Shown: positions 1 through 10,949, numbered from the stretch's first letter. The stretch: DNA of 64,000 nt from Diploptera punctata (GCA_030220185.1 JASPKZ010001263.1:1-64000); one strand, 5' to 3'. The notes: a model not told the origin generated them from the letters alone. Numbers and translations are program-made.

Positions 1-45
1 TACCCCAAGGGCCTACCAAACCTGTAGTGTGACACTTTATTTCTA
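1..45 (+). repeat. 3' end of a tRNA-derived SINE (rest lies left of window)
   Basis: These bases match the 3' end of the SINE at about 36,035-36,338, which crosses the junction between the two copies. The same SINE therefore probably sits at the left end of copy A. Confidence 0.6.
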
Positions 46-320
46 TAAATTAAATAATACTGGGTATATATAAAACATGATCAATTAATTTCTCCAATGA
101 TATTTAATTACGAAATCCAAACATAAACAAAACATGTAACCCAAGTAACATGCTTCCATCGAATATACCACTGACAGAATTTAGAGTAGGTACAATTTGG
201 ATGACTTCTATTTACCTTGCATAAAGATAATGAATTTCAGTGTATGTAAATGTCACAATAACATTAAATATTGGACGAATCTGAACACACGTAGACCCAA
301 GTCGTAACTAACACGCTAAC
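46..320. other. No recognisable gene
   Basis: AT-rich sequence with only short open stretches and no motif I recognise. It is retained in copy B at about 36,337-36,615. Confidence 0.5.
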
Positions 321-412
321 CCTCTGATTTTCCTACAAGAAGCTTTCAGCACGGCTTTTATAACCCACATTTGTGCCACGTGTCCTGCCCATCGCACAGC
401 AGACCAAGTACT
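321..412 (-). mobile_element. LINE 3' fragment (RT C-terminal coding remnant)
   Basis: On the minus strand the sequence resembles the stretch coding for the conserved RRLRWAGHVAR and LVGKPEG segments at the end of the LINE at 57817-59641. It is short, indel-ridden and present in both copies (36,616-36,690 in copy B), so it predates the duplication. Confidence 0.6.
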
Positions 413-839
413 GTATGTCATATTTGGAGAAACAAGATGTTAAACTAATAATCCACAAATAATTGTAGAGATTTTTAAACTCTCTTTGCAATTACAATTT
501 TTTAATCCTATACATTACACGTATGAACATAGTGAAATGTAGTTGGCATTATTTTAACATTAGTTTTTCCATGAAATTTGCCCGATCACAGTATGGTGTA
601 CTTGTGCTTTGAGTAATCCAATTATCAATTATATTCGTAATACACAGTAGGAGCTTGTTCTATATTTTTAACGCCTGTCTGTCAGAATTATTTCGTACGA
701 TCAAAAAGTATACTCCACACCATATGATGTTATGGGAGTAAACATGTACCGCGCTATATATGATACTTTGATGTAAGTGAGAATAATATTGGCCTTACCT
801 ACAAGACTTTACTAACTTCATAAACTGTACAGTAACACA

Positions 840-956
840 TTATTTTCTCAGTACAACTTCAAGTTTAGCAGCAGCAGTCTTCCCTACATTCAAATGCTGT
901 AATCCATTCACAAAGTAAGGAATGTCCTTAACTAGCAAAAAGAAACAGGTTACTAC
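840..956 (-). CDS. Possible coding exon of an unrecognised host gene (copy A)
   Basis: On the minus strand a pyrimidine-rich acceptor (CTCTTTCTCTCAG) is followed by 38 open codons and a stop. Residues include KDIPYFVNGLQHLNVGKTA. The frame starts at the acceptor in phase 0. In copy B (37,116-37,253) the exon is nearly identical, with one Gly-to-Val change and a one-base deletion that swaps the last residues and moves the stop. A GTAAGG donor-like site follows downstream, so this could be an internal exon read in another way. I do not recognise the protein. Whether it belongs with the exons at 13-30 kb is unknown. Confidence 0.3.
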   Translation of the reverse strand, partial: VVTCFFLLVKDIPYFVNGLQHLNVGKTAAAKLEVVLRK

Positions 957-1569
957 CTGAGAGAAAGAGCAGGTTGTTATTATTCTAACATTGTTGTTCT
1001 ACTTATTCATGTTCTTGTCTCAGATAGGAAATCCCTGTTCTTGTTCTGTAGTTTTGGACAAAAGCCTCCATTTGGTCATTCCATGTCTCCTTTTTTTTCA
1101 AATCTATTTATCTTCTTCCAGATGGGATACTGAGGAATTTCACCTGTCTACCATTTTACATTGTAAAAATGTCAAACTACAGTTACTTCAAAAATGTTTT
1201 TAACCAGTTAGTAGAAATTTTATTTAAGAAAATTGAAAGTTGAAAAATATGAAGGAATATTAAGTTTTTACTGAAATATGAATATTTTGCCAAAATATTA
1301 TGAAATATGAAAAAAATATGTAGGTCTTATTTAATTCTACATATCATAAAATGTAAAGATACTTTGTCTCAGCGCTCTCTAATAGTTTAAAACATGATTT
1401 TTTTTTTTAAATCCTCGCTCTAGTGACGAGCTTCGGGCTATTCGTCTATCATCAAAAATTAGAAGACCACCATTCAAGTTTAGTATTGATTTTTTATAAA
1501 TAACAGTGATTGTACGGATACTTAACTTAAAAGTGGATGTTTAATAAATACTACAAGTAATGGATATAA
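957..1569. other. No recognisable gene; possible LINE 5' region
   Basis: AT-rich sequence leading into the endonuclease frame of the next LINE. The last 150-200 bases may be the upstream part of that element, but I see no clear 5' end. Confidence 0.4.
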
Positions 1570-2804
1570 TATTTTCCAATATTTCATCAAAATATTCAAC
1601 ATTTAGGAAACAAAAACAAAATTTTGAAGCTTAATCAGTGATGCATCTTTTGATGTTGATATTTTATGTATTACAGAGCATTGACTAAATGAAGATGATC
1701 TGGATCAGTATACCCTAAATAATTTTAAACTTGTTCAAAATTTTGTAGAAAAAACAAGAAGAATGGGGTCCTGTATATTTGTAAAAACAAATATTGATTT
1801 AATGGCTTACTCAATGTTTGTAAATCTTAATACTGAAGAACATTTTGAAGCCAGTTTGGTTGAACTCCCTTCATTGAAACTTATTGTTATATGTATTTAT
1901 AGGTCTCCAAGTAGTGAAGTACAGATACTTATGACAAATTTAGAAATAATAATCACTAGCCTTGCAAATAAAAATAAGAAGATAATAATTGTAGGGGATT
2001 TACACATTGATTTTTTAGACAATAGCTATAATACTAATAGTTATAATCTACAGTCAATGCAAAATGCATATGGCTAGGAGGCAATAGTTGATGTTCCAAC
2101 AAGAATCGGTGCCTCCAATCAAACGTCAGTAGATCAGATAGTTTTAAACAAACATTTGTGGAAATACAACTGTAAAGTAGTGGCAACAGGTTTTTCCAAC
2201 CATTTTGCACAAATATTGCAATTAAATTTACATTGTAGGTTAAGTAATTTAACATTATGTAAAAAAAGTAAGGTCCTTTAAAGAAGAAAATATCCAATAT
2301 TTAAATAATTTACTGCTGAAAGAATCTTGGGATTCCATATTTAAACATGCATCAGTAAATATTACATTTGATGAATTTATGACCATATTCAACTACTATT
2401 ACAACATAACCCTACCAGAAATCACAGTTAAGTTCAAACAATGTACAAAAATTGGGTGTCTTCAGGGATAGAAAATCAGGAAAAGATTAAGATTTCTCTA
2501 TAAAATTTTGAAGGAGGGTAACATCTCAGAATCATTTAAGGATTATTATTTTCAATATAAGAAAATTTTTAATAGGATACTTAGAGAAGCAAAAAAACTG
2601 TACAATGAAAAATATATAAATTCTTCAGGGAATTAAAGATGAAATAGGGACAAATAATACTGAAATAAAAAATATTAGACTAAGAAGTGGTGATGGGGAA
2701 ATTTGTGAGGCAAGAAAATAGCAAATATTTTTCATGATTATTATACAAACAATTAAATACAAATGTAATTTAATTTGATCCACAAATAGCTGCAAAATTA
2801 TATT
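1570..2804 (+). pseudogene. LINE 1, endonuclease (APE-type) and pre-RT part, copy A
   Basis: This is the 5' visible part of a non-LTR retrotransposon of general CR1/Jockey type. Conceptual translation gives an endonuclease/exonuclease/phosphatase-like domain: an ILCITEH block near 1650-1680, an ICIYRSPSSE block near 1890, and GDLHIDF near 1996, equivalent to the GDFN motif that coordinates metal and cuts target DNA. The frame is broken several times, including a stop right after ITEH where a Trp is usual and a premature stop at about 2076. A Helentron-like element interrupts it at 2805 and the RT part resumes near 3859. Copy B carries the same remnant at about 37,878-39,114 with partly different frameshifts. 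Confidence 0.8.
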
Positions 2805-3198
2805 ACACACTTTATATTAGCTTGACCTGTATCAATCTATCTATGTAACGGAATCTTTCAACACGATTTTCACCCACTTAAAATCATCGGATCGAATTGA
2901 AACTTTGTATACTTGTAGAGGACCCGAAAGAATTCAATATTTTCATATTTATTTTCTAAAATCCTGGCCATAATCATCAGAAAATCAAAAAAAGTGTTTT
3001 TGTATCAATGTAACGGATTCTTTCAATGCAATTCTCACCCACTTAGAAACATTGGATCGACTTGAAACTTTGTATACGTGTAGAGGACCCGTGACAGTAC
3101 AATAATTTCATATTTTATTTCTAAAATCCTCTCCAGAATCATCCGAAAATAAAAAAAAATAAAAACTGGTATAATAGGTTGCGGACTTGTCGAGTTTT

Positions 3199-3290
3199 TA
3201 GTCAAGAGCTCAGTTGGTATAGCAGTGAACTCTTAGTGGTATATAATTTCAGTAATCCATACGTCGCTGGTTCAAATCCGGCGGGGAGGG
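3199..3290 (+). pseudogene. tRNA-Tyr-like pseudogene with intron, in Helentron-like element 1
   Basis: The A box (AGCTCAGTTGGTATAGC) and B box (GGTTCAAATCC) are separated by a segment ending AATCCATACGTCGC, the pattern of animal tRNA-Tyr genes, which carry an intron just 3' of the anticodon. The anticodon region reads CTCTTAG rather than CTGTAG. The acceptor-stem strands do not pair, so this is a pseudogene, though pol III box A and B remain recognisable. Confidence 0.7.
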
Positions 3291-3393
3291 TTTTTTTATA
3301 GAAGAGTATTACTTGTAGCTCATACTACAATAGTATCGAATTTAAATATATTTACATTTTTATCTTATTCTGTAAAATATTAAAACAAAAAAA

Positions 3394-3853
3394 TAAATAA
3401 TAGTTTTAAAAAAATTAAAGAACACGCTTTATTAGATAACTAAAAAATGAAAAATAATATTAATTTCCAATACGCTTGGGATAAAATAAAGTGGTCAACA
3501 AAAAAATCATCTCCAACACATATAGAATAAAATTATAGTTATCAACAAAAAGAAAATAATTTTACCATCAAAAGCGTGGGGTGATTTTTATGATTTTTAC
3601 ATTTTCTTCTTAGAGAGCTTACTTTTACCAATATCTGCTTATTATCAAATATATTAATTGATATAGAGCACCCCACACTTTTGATTGTAAAATTTTCTTT
3701 TTGTTGATAACTATAATTTTATTCTATATATGTTGGAGATGATTTTTTTGTTGACCACTTTATTTTATCCCAAGCGTATTGGAAATTAAAATTATTTTTC
3801 ATTTTTTAGTTTTCTAATAAAGTGTGTTCTTTAATTTTTTTAAACTATTATTT
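3394..3853. repeat. Long palindrome of Helentron-like element 1 (arms about 190 bp, loop 85 nt)
   Basis: The left arm (3394-3583) is the near-perfect reverse complement of the right arm (3669-3853). The loop is 3584-3668. As RNA or single-stranded DNA this would form a long hairpin. The loop lies in the opposite orientation to that of the element at 23876-25336. Confidence 0.9.
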
Positions 3854-3858
3854 ATTTT

Positions 3859-4743
3859 TAAATCCAACTAATGAATTAGAAGTTACAGAAATTATCAAGA
3901 GTTTTCAAAATAAGAAATCGGCAGGTATTGATGGTGTTTCAGATTATGTTATAAAAATGTTGTTTTAATATGTTAATCCGATAACCTTCATAATAAACTT
4001 ATCACTGTTAACTGGATGTTTTCCTGATTCGCTTAAGCTAGGAAAAGTAAAACCTTTGTATAAAAAAGGATCACATTCTGAAGTCCAAAATTGTAGACCT
4101 GTTTCATTACTATCTGTATTCTCTAAGATATTTGAAAAACTTGTACACAAGACCTTATGCCATTTATAACTAAATATAATGTAATAGGGGAGAGTCAGCA
4201 TGGCTTTCTTAAGGATAGGTCAACTAAAACAGCTGTTATTGATTTTTTAAGACGAGTATATGAATATATTGACAAGAAAGAAATTGGAATAGGTCTTTTA
4301 TTGGCTCTATCAAAAGCATTTGATTTAGTGGATCACATTATATTGTTATAAAAACTAAGAAGAATTGGAATACAGGGGTAGCATACAACTGGTTTAATTC
4401 TTAACTTAAAAACCGAGAACAAGTAGTAGAAATTACTTCTGAAGAAAACTGTGAATTAATTAACTTCCTGTCAGAGAAGAAACATATCAAATATGGTGTA
4501 CCACAAGGTTCAGTTCTTGGACCAGTCCTATTTTTATTATTTATTAATGATTTAGAGTCACGTGTCAGAAATGGAAAACTAACTTTCTTTGCGGATGATA
4601 CTAGTGTTTTTTTTACCAAAGAAAGATAATATTGGTTTACAGTTGCAAATCAGTGAAACAATAAATGATATAATAGGATGGTTTGAAGAAAAAAGACTGT
4701 AATTTATAAAGAGAAAACTGTAGCCATTTCTTTCCATCATTCT
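3859..4743 (+). pseudogene. LINE 1, reverse transcriptase part, copy A
   Basis: Continuation of LINE 1 after the Helentron-like insertion. Translation shows the conserved RT blocks in order: KSAGIDGVSDYVIK (about 3917-3958), a block with LYKKGSHSEVQNCRPVSLLS (about 4056-4115), GESQHGFLKDRST (about 4189), SKAFDLVDH (motif A, about 4310), GVPQGSVLGPVLF (about 4496) and FADDTSV (catalytic motif, about 4590). Single-base indels and stops split the domain, so no enzyme can be made. A probable solo LTR interrupts it at 4744. Copy B has the same remnant at about 40,003-40,881. Confidence 0.85.
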
Positions 4744-5961
4744 TGTTGCAACCTGGATCATTAATGGTTATCAGGTAGCGTCCCAGAAAGGGATATTAAT
4801 TTAAAATGCTTCAATATGTTGTTATTGACCTTGACCCGAGCGGTTAGAGGCTTTGGGACGGGACAGTGAAAGTGCTAATTTTGCAAACCAACGGGACTTC
4901 CGTTGGATATATCGGATACATCTGTAATCGGAAACATTATAGTGAACATAGAATATAGAAAACCATAAATAAATACACATTTATTATAATAATTAACATC
5001 ACATAAGCCCGATCCAATAACAGACAATTATACTTTACCTAAACCTTGGGCTAAGAAGCAATTGAACTGCCATATTTGAGCGCGCCGAATTGAATCTTTC
5101 CTTACTATTTACACGAGAGAGCTTATTAAGTCAACTGTAGATTATCTGATAACTTTATTAAGATGCCATATTCGTAATTTTAATTTTAACTATTTATATC
5201 GACCTTTCGGTATCTTAATTTTGCAAATTCATAAGTTATAAACATCTAACTGAATTAATATATTATTTTTAGAGTTTTATCTTGCATTTTATAGTTTTGA
5301 AGTTCAGTTGACATTTATCCACCATAGTGATGAGAATTACAAATTATACTCACACATGAAGAGGGAAGTATTCATGGTCCTAAAGGATCTGTAGTAAATA
5401 CTTGGGTCTCCTGCCTTCAGACTGTCTTTTTGGCTACAATCGCGGGCATATATTTGATTTTCCAGCTTTCCTATTTCCAAATTTGTGGAAACCTTAGTTC
5501 CATTAAGCCTTAAAAAATGTTCTGATTTACCTAACCTTTGCAAATAATTCGGGTCCTGTCAGGGCCAAATTGTATAAGATGTCTGCTTACTTATATAAGT
5601 ATGATAGTAAAAATGTATAATTGTTTACTGGGTTATATAAGCTGTCGTAAGTGTGTCTTCATAGCTTTCCAAAACATGTTGGCACACTTAGCATGGTTTC
5701 GACAGCCCCTACTATAATATGAATCTAGGAAGATTTTACTATAAAATTCTACTCGTTTTTTACTTCCTAAAAGCCCTTGTATGGATTTGAAATATGACTA
5801 ATTAGTATATTTAAGTGTGATTATTTATTTCCTATCTTTTGGTATTATTAATTAGTACATTGCTGTAACTATGATTAATAATTTATGGTTTTTCTTTATG
5901 TGATTATTAATTAATAGTTTCTATTATCATTTTCTTTTTAAGTATGGCCTATATTACTACA
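4744..5961. mobile_element. Probable solo LTR inserted in LINE 1 RT, copy A
   Basis: A 1,218-bp segment starts TGTTGCAACC and ends ATTACTACA, with the five bases ATTCT on both sides (4739-4743 and 5962-5966). Removing it restores LINE reading sense across the join: the strand before codes for EKTVAISFHH and that after for IGQYSKKTKFLGI. TG...CA ends with a 5-bp duplication and no internal coding region are the signature of an LTR left by recombination. Superfamily is undetermined; Pao/BEL or Gypsy would fit a 5-bp duplication. Copy B has it at 40,882-42,102. Confidence 0.6.
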
Positions 5962-6840
5962 ATTCTCAAAATAGAAACTCAGAGTGGCCAATTATTGAAT
6001 ACCAGAACAAAATAGGTCAGTACTCCAAGAAAACAAAATTTCTTGGTATATGATTGGATGAACATTTGAAATGGTCAACACATGTTGAAGAAATGGGGGA
6101 AAAACTAAAGAAAATGTGTTTTGCCCTGAGGATAATGATACAAGTGTCATCTATAGAAATTACTCGCACAATATATTATGCATATTTTCATTTTGTCTTG
6201 TCGTATGGCATAATCTTCCGGGGTAATTCAACACATGCAATCCAAATCTTTAAACTTCAAAAGAAAGCTATTAGAAACATTGTACAAGTATCTCACTCCA
6301 CTAGTTGCAGGCCATTCTTTAAAAAACTCTGTATCTTACCTTTACCTTGTACATATATCTATGAAACCTTAAAGTTTGTTATGTCCAATTTGAGTAGTTT
6401 TTTTAACTCAGATAAACATTCATATAATACAAGAAATAAGTCGGATATTTTTATTGAGCCTTTCAACTCAACATTAATAGAAAATGTTCATTTCCACTGC
6501 AATTCATATGTATAATAGCTTACCTAATTACTTAAATGAAATATATGCACATGAAAAAATTAACAAGCTCCTATATAAGATAATAATAGAAAATTGTTTT
6601 TATAGTTTTGAAGAATTCATTCTCAAAATTCAGGATAACGCAAATTAGAATAGATTGTAATAGTTTAAAAACTGAAATATGTTTAGCCTACGTTCTACAT
6701 GAATGTTCTGTGCAAAAATTATTTCTTCTTGTTCAAAAATACTTCCAATTAGACTAGATAACTAAAGTGTCTCCCTGGAATCCTTGATTTGTAGGAGGCT
6801 GGGGTGAGTCGTATTGCGTATTTGCCAGTAGTTCCAAATA
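5962..6840 (+). pseudogene. LINE 1, RT C-terminal region, copy A
   Basis: The RT C-terminal part resumes with QYSKKTKFLGI followed, after a stop codon, by LDEHLKWSTHVEE. An uninterrupted stretch from 6054 to 6515 contains HFVLSYGIIFRGNSTHA and LQKKAIRNIVQVS, typical of the thumb and C-terminal region of CR1/Jockey-type RTs. A Tc1-like transposon splits the 3' part at 6841. Copy B continues without it (42,103-43,236). Confidence 0.8.
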
Positions 6841-8370
6841 CACTTGTGTCCAAAAGTTAAAGATAAATAGTTCATTTGCCGACTTATTATAAAGCATTTG
6901 TCAGAATAATACAAAATTTGGTAAGGGTATGTCACAGATAATTAGAAACATGGCACGAAAGAAACAATGGCATGAATACGTCATTCACTTGTCATTTTCA
7001 CAACAAACGAAAACTGCATTTCAGAATTCGAACATAAAAGTTGAACAACAATGGTTCAAATGATTAGTATGGGGTGTGATTACCCCTGACAGCTACACAA
7101 GACTCACATCGACGTGGCATGCTAGTGATGAGGTTGTTCAGGAGTTCGATGCTCAGCAAATTCCACTCCTCATGAAGAGCAATGTGAAGGTCTTGAAGTG
7201 TCCTCGGAGGAGGCTGACGAGATGCAATTTGTCTCCCTAAGGCATCCCATGCATGCTCTATAGGATTCATATCCGGAGACCTCGCTGGCCACTCCATACG
7301 CTGGATATCTTCCTCCTGAAGAAACTCATCCACCAGTTGTGACATGTGAGGTCGGGCATTGTCATCCATGAATATGAATTCTAGACCCACAGCTCCCCTG
7401 AAAAGTCTTACCTGGGGTTCCAGGATCTCTTCTCTATACCGCTGAGCATTAACCGTGCCACCTGCGAAGATGTGAAGCTCTGTGCGTGCATTCATCATTA
7501 TACCTCCCCATACCAGGAGACCACCGCCACCAAATGGATGTCTTTCCATGATGTTCATGGGGTTGTAACGAGTTCCTTGCTCCCTCCAGATAGTCACGCG
7601 ATGCGAATCACAGTTCAAGCTGAATCTGGACTCGTCTGTAAATAGCACGCTGCTCCACTGATTTAGAGTCCAGTCGCGATGTTCCTGACTCACCGTAAAC
7701 GTGCTCTCTTGTTATCAAGGGTGAGTGGGACGCACACTACAGGCCGTCTAGTCTAGAATACGGACCAGCAGCTCTGAGTCTTCTATAGACAGTTTGTCTG
7801 GATACTCTGATACCTGAGGCGGCCGCAAGTTCTGAACTCAGTTGTCTGGCAGACATTGTTCGGTTTCTTCTTGCAGTTAACGCAAGATATCGATCCTGCT
7901 AAGGATTTGTAACTCTTGGACGACCTCCCACTGGTCTTCGCCTAACGTCTCCGGTCTCTTGGAACCGTCGCCATAACCTAGATATAACATTTTGTGGCAC
8001 ATTAAGTGCTATGGAGACCTCAGTTTGTGTCTGTCCTGTTTCTAGCCGCCCAATAATTCTACCCCGAAGCAGAGGGTCCAGATGTTGTCTTTGTGCCATT
8101 TTACTGCAATCTGTTCTTACACTACATCTGATTATATCATAACTCTCTTTAAAAATGAAGATTTATGGAACAGGGCTTAACTGCAACAATGTAATTTTCA
8201 TTTATAATTGCTATTAATTGTTTCATTGTTGAAGAGAGATTATAATTTAGTATGTAAACTAAACTAAATGTACTGAGAAACGTTTTGATAAATAACTTTT
8301 ACTCCTTGCTCCTCTTTAAGCATTTTGATTTTCCGTTTTACAAATTATCCTAAACTTTTGGACACCAGTG
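6841..8370 (-). mobile_element. Tc1-like DNA transposon, copy A only
   Basis: A 1,530-bp element with inverted termini: CACTTGTGTCCAAAAGTTAA at the left, and CACTGGTGTCCAAAAGTTTA as the reverse complement of the right end. It is flanked by TA on both sides (6839-6840, 8371-8372). The copy B empty site at 42,977-42,978 has a single TA. It carries one minus-strand transposase pseudogene. It inserted after the two copies separated. Confidence 0.95.
7064..8099 (-). pseudogene. Tc1-like transposase (DD34E), broken
   Basis: The N-terminal part (8099-7899) starts MAQRQHLDPLLRGRIIGRLE and is a helix-turn-helix DNA-binding region of paired-like type. The C-terminal part (7693-7064) is the DDE catalytic core, with LFTDESRF, MDDNARPH and SPDMNPIEHAWD; 34 residues lie between the second Asp and the Glu, the Tc1 spacing. 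Three lesions separate the parts: an in-frame TAG shortly after VTNP, a frameshift near 7745 and a one-base loss just before SQEHRDW. The usual length of about 340 residues would otherwise be met. Confidence 0.92.
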
Positions 8371-8629
8371 TATATTCAGTTGTTGATAAATTTATGAAGT
8401 GGTTATTACGAACAATAAATACACTATGACTTATAGAATTAATTTAAAAAGTGTTAAAATTATTTTATCTTAGTTTAAATGTTTATTTTGTTGAATGTTC
8501 ATTTTGTATATATGTAATGCTTTGATTTAAGTTTTATTTGTACTTGTACTTTGTTGTAAAAAATTGACGTGTCCCATATCATGTATATGATGAGTTGGAT
8601 GAATAAATAAATTTTGAATTTTTTGAATT
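8371..8629 (+). mobile_element. LINE 1, 3' untranslated end, copy A
   Basis: AT-rich non-coding tail ending in GAATAAATAAATTTTGAA followed by a repeated TTTTTTGAA-type word. Short tandem 3' repeats instead of a long poly(A) fit CR1-type elements. The copy B counterpart ends near 43,236. Confidence 0.6.
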
Positions 8630-9537
8630 AAGTCTGTCAAGTCAAAAATTGGAATGTCCATATTTGTCCATTTCAAGAAAAGCTCAATTAAAGGTTTTTA
8701 CAGAAGCAATAGAACTGTTACATTATATAGATACCAGTTTCAAATTGTAAGATTACTATTTTTATTCCCATTATTTTTAAATATTGTTGTACATATTTAT
8801 CCATCTAAGTTATTTGGATCTAGTTATATTTGTAGTTATCAGTTGGAGGTTTAAGATGTATTAAGAGATCATTTTTTGGAAGGAATAATTTGTATATCAT
8901 TGCAGAATGTACATTGTCATAGAGTGAAATATCATACGAGTCCAAGTTACAGCTGTTGCACAACATTAGTGAATACATATATACAGTTGCGGAGCGTGGA
9001 ATTTCGAAAAGTGTTAGCTCCTTTTTATGGAGATAATATTGTGTATATTATATTATATGTAATAAGTAAATGAACTTCTAAAATAGCGACATGCAATGTT
9101 AGGAGTATCAAATATAATAAACTACTATAGGTATAGGGTTTAGGAAATGGAAGGAGGTAATTGGACATTTTAAGATATATATAAATGCTTGATTTTAAAA
9201 CACAGATATTCGTCTCCACGACCAGCTAGTTTCTAGAACTTGTAAGTGTGCTCTATCATCGGTAGCCTCGGAGAGATACTAAGGGTGAGATCTCTTGTTT
9301 CATTTTATTGAATAAAGTAGCGGATATAGAACATATTAAGTCTTTTTTAACATCGTGTGATGTGATAATGAACACAGTAGTACTTTCCAAATTGTTTCTT
9401 AATTTATCATCTATGATGCAATAATTCAATATAATTAGGCCCCACCTATTTTGTTAGATTCAGAGTTTTCTAAATGGCCGCTCTTGTTCTGCTACGAAAC
9501 AGCATCTATTAGGCAGCTAATAATGTATTTGTTTGCT
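8630..9537. other. No recognisable gene
   Basis: AT-rich, shared with copy B (about 43,237-44,143). Only short open stretches, none with a motif or convincing splice signals. Confidence 0.5.
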
Positions 9538-10055
9538 TTAATCCATCAGCGTGGACATTTAAACATGGCGTTCCTTTCCCAGATGCAGAAGGACGTGATG
9601 ATACGCCTGGACTTTTAAATATCCAAATGCAGATTGCCATACATTACGCGTTGACACATCTATGATTTTCAAGGCCTATACGGAGTTTGTAAGACATTCT
9701 GGAGAACTTATTTTTTGTTGCTGTGGTAGAAAAATCTCCCTTTCATGTTAAGACATAATTTATGACAGGCATGTGGAGTGAGTTAGCTACTTATTAGTGA
9801 AAGGAGATACTCTTTGTATTTTTTTTTCTCTTCAGCTACGCCCTTCGTTCGAACTAGTGAATGCCCTATTTTGCCGAAAAAAATATCTGTAAAGTGTCCC
9901 ACTGTGTGGTCTCATAACTAACCTTTCTTTCAAAACCGACGTGGATCTTGTGTTTATAGACAAAAATCATATGTCTCAGACATTTCCAACTTCTGAAACA
10001 AATTTACGTGGTGAATTTGATGTGTAGAATTATAAAAAAATAAAAATATAATAGA

Positions 10056-10075
10056 GGGATAATAGTAGTAATAAT

Positions 10076-10115
<40 letters not shown>

Positions 10116-10207
10116 GTAATGATACTAAAATAAAATTAGTAATAATAATAATAATAATCATAATAATAATAATAGCAATAATAATAATAGCAATAATAGT
10201 AATGTAT
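10056..10207. repeat. (TAA)n-type imperfect microsatellite
   Basis: A run of mostly AAT/TAA trinucleotides with occasional TAG, inside the piggyBac-like element. Confidence 0.9.
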
Positions 10208-10583
10208 GCACTGCACACATCCAACACAGGTGCTCCCCAGCGGGAGTTTATTAACCAAGATAATCCATTCAACAAGTTTCCGTAATTATATAAATGAATT
10301 TATATCAAATAAAATTTAAATTCTCCAACTTTTATAAATATTGTATATAGTGAATCTGATGTGTAGAATTATGAAAATCTTTAATTTAAAAATATGAATG
10401 AAGGATAAATAGATAAAGTTTAGAATTATAAATTATAAGTAAACCTTTAGCAACAATTTAAAAAATGCATGCATTTTAACTTATATCTTGATGAACGTAT
10501 AAGGATATCTCCATCTACAGTTAAATATAACTTGTAATTAACCAATGAAAGACGCCATTCTATATCACTCTTTGTTTCGTTAC

Positions 10584-10808
10584 TATATTCTATAGTGTTC
10601 TGTTCTAGTACAGGTCTTTCACTGTAATCTCAGAATTTTCATGCTATGATTGTAGCTTCATTAGGGAATTATAGGTGTGGTACCTTCCCACCCAGGGGGA
10701 TAATATTGATGGTAACAATGATGATAAAAGCTAGATGATTTCCATGGACCGTTTGGGCCTCAAAGCCCACTGCATGACAAGACAGTATTCCACCTCGAGA
10801 CCACAGAT
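10584..10808 (-). mobile_element. tRNA-derived SINE (CCGCTGTGGTCTCGAG family), internally deleted
   Basis: The reverse complement matches the family at 26406-26753: head GTGGTCTCGAGG, a middle with GGCCCAAACGGTCC, and tail with GGTGTGGTA and the 3' motif around TCTAGTACAGG. Part of the head around the B box is missing. Confidence 0.75.
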
Positions 10809-10949
10809 ATAGTAATTCATATTTTACTAAATCTTTCATTTTGTTATTTGTTTTATTTATTGACACTTAGGCCTACGCTTATTTGCCAACATGTCAACAA
10901 GATACATGTGGTTAGCACATCGCCTCAATGAGAGATACATAAGGAAATT

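Larger units (their letters stand above)
2805..3858 (+). mobile_element. Helentron-like element 1 (non-autonomous), inside LINE 1, copy A
   Basis: Parts in order: a 5' terminus ACACACTTTATATTAG; a short TATC-type microsatellite; two 165-bp monomers starting near 2845 and 3010; a tRNA-Tyr-like pseudogene with intron (3199-3290); and a long palindrome with arms 3394-3583 and 3669-3853. The 5' terminal word recurs, inverted, near the outer end of the right arm (CTAATAAAGTGTGT). Such an asymmetric terminal inverted repeat, with a 3' hairpin and no clear target duplication, is known from Helitron2/Helentron-type non-autonomous elements; assignment to that group is inference. No replicase or helicase frame is present. 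The copy B counterpart is 39,115-40,002. Confidence 0.65.

Noticed and set aside
3199..3290. Functional tRNA-Tyr gene
   Set aside because: The anticodon loop is altered and the acceptor strands do not pair, so it is a pseudogene.
9025..9219. Short overlapping open frames of about 65 codons on both strands
   Set aside because: AT-rich sequence with no motif. Copy B has indels that break them, so there is no sign of constraint.
10030..10275. Minus-strand open frame rich in Ile and Leu resembling a membrane protein
   Set aside because: It is a translation of the (TAA)n microsatellite. The same applies to the Tyr- and Leu-rich frames at 19,508-19,950 and 51,535-51,857.
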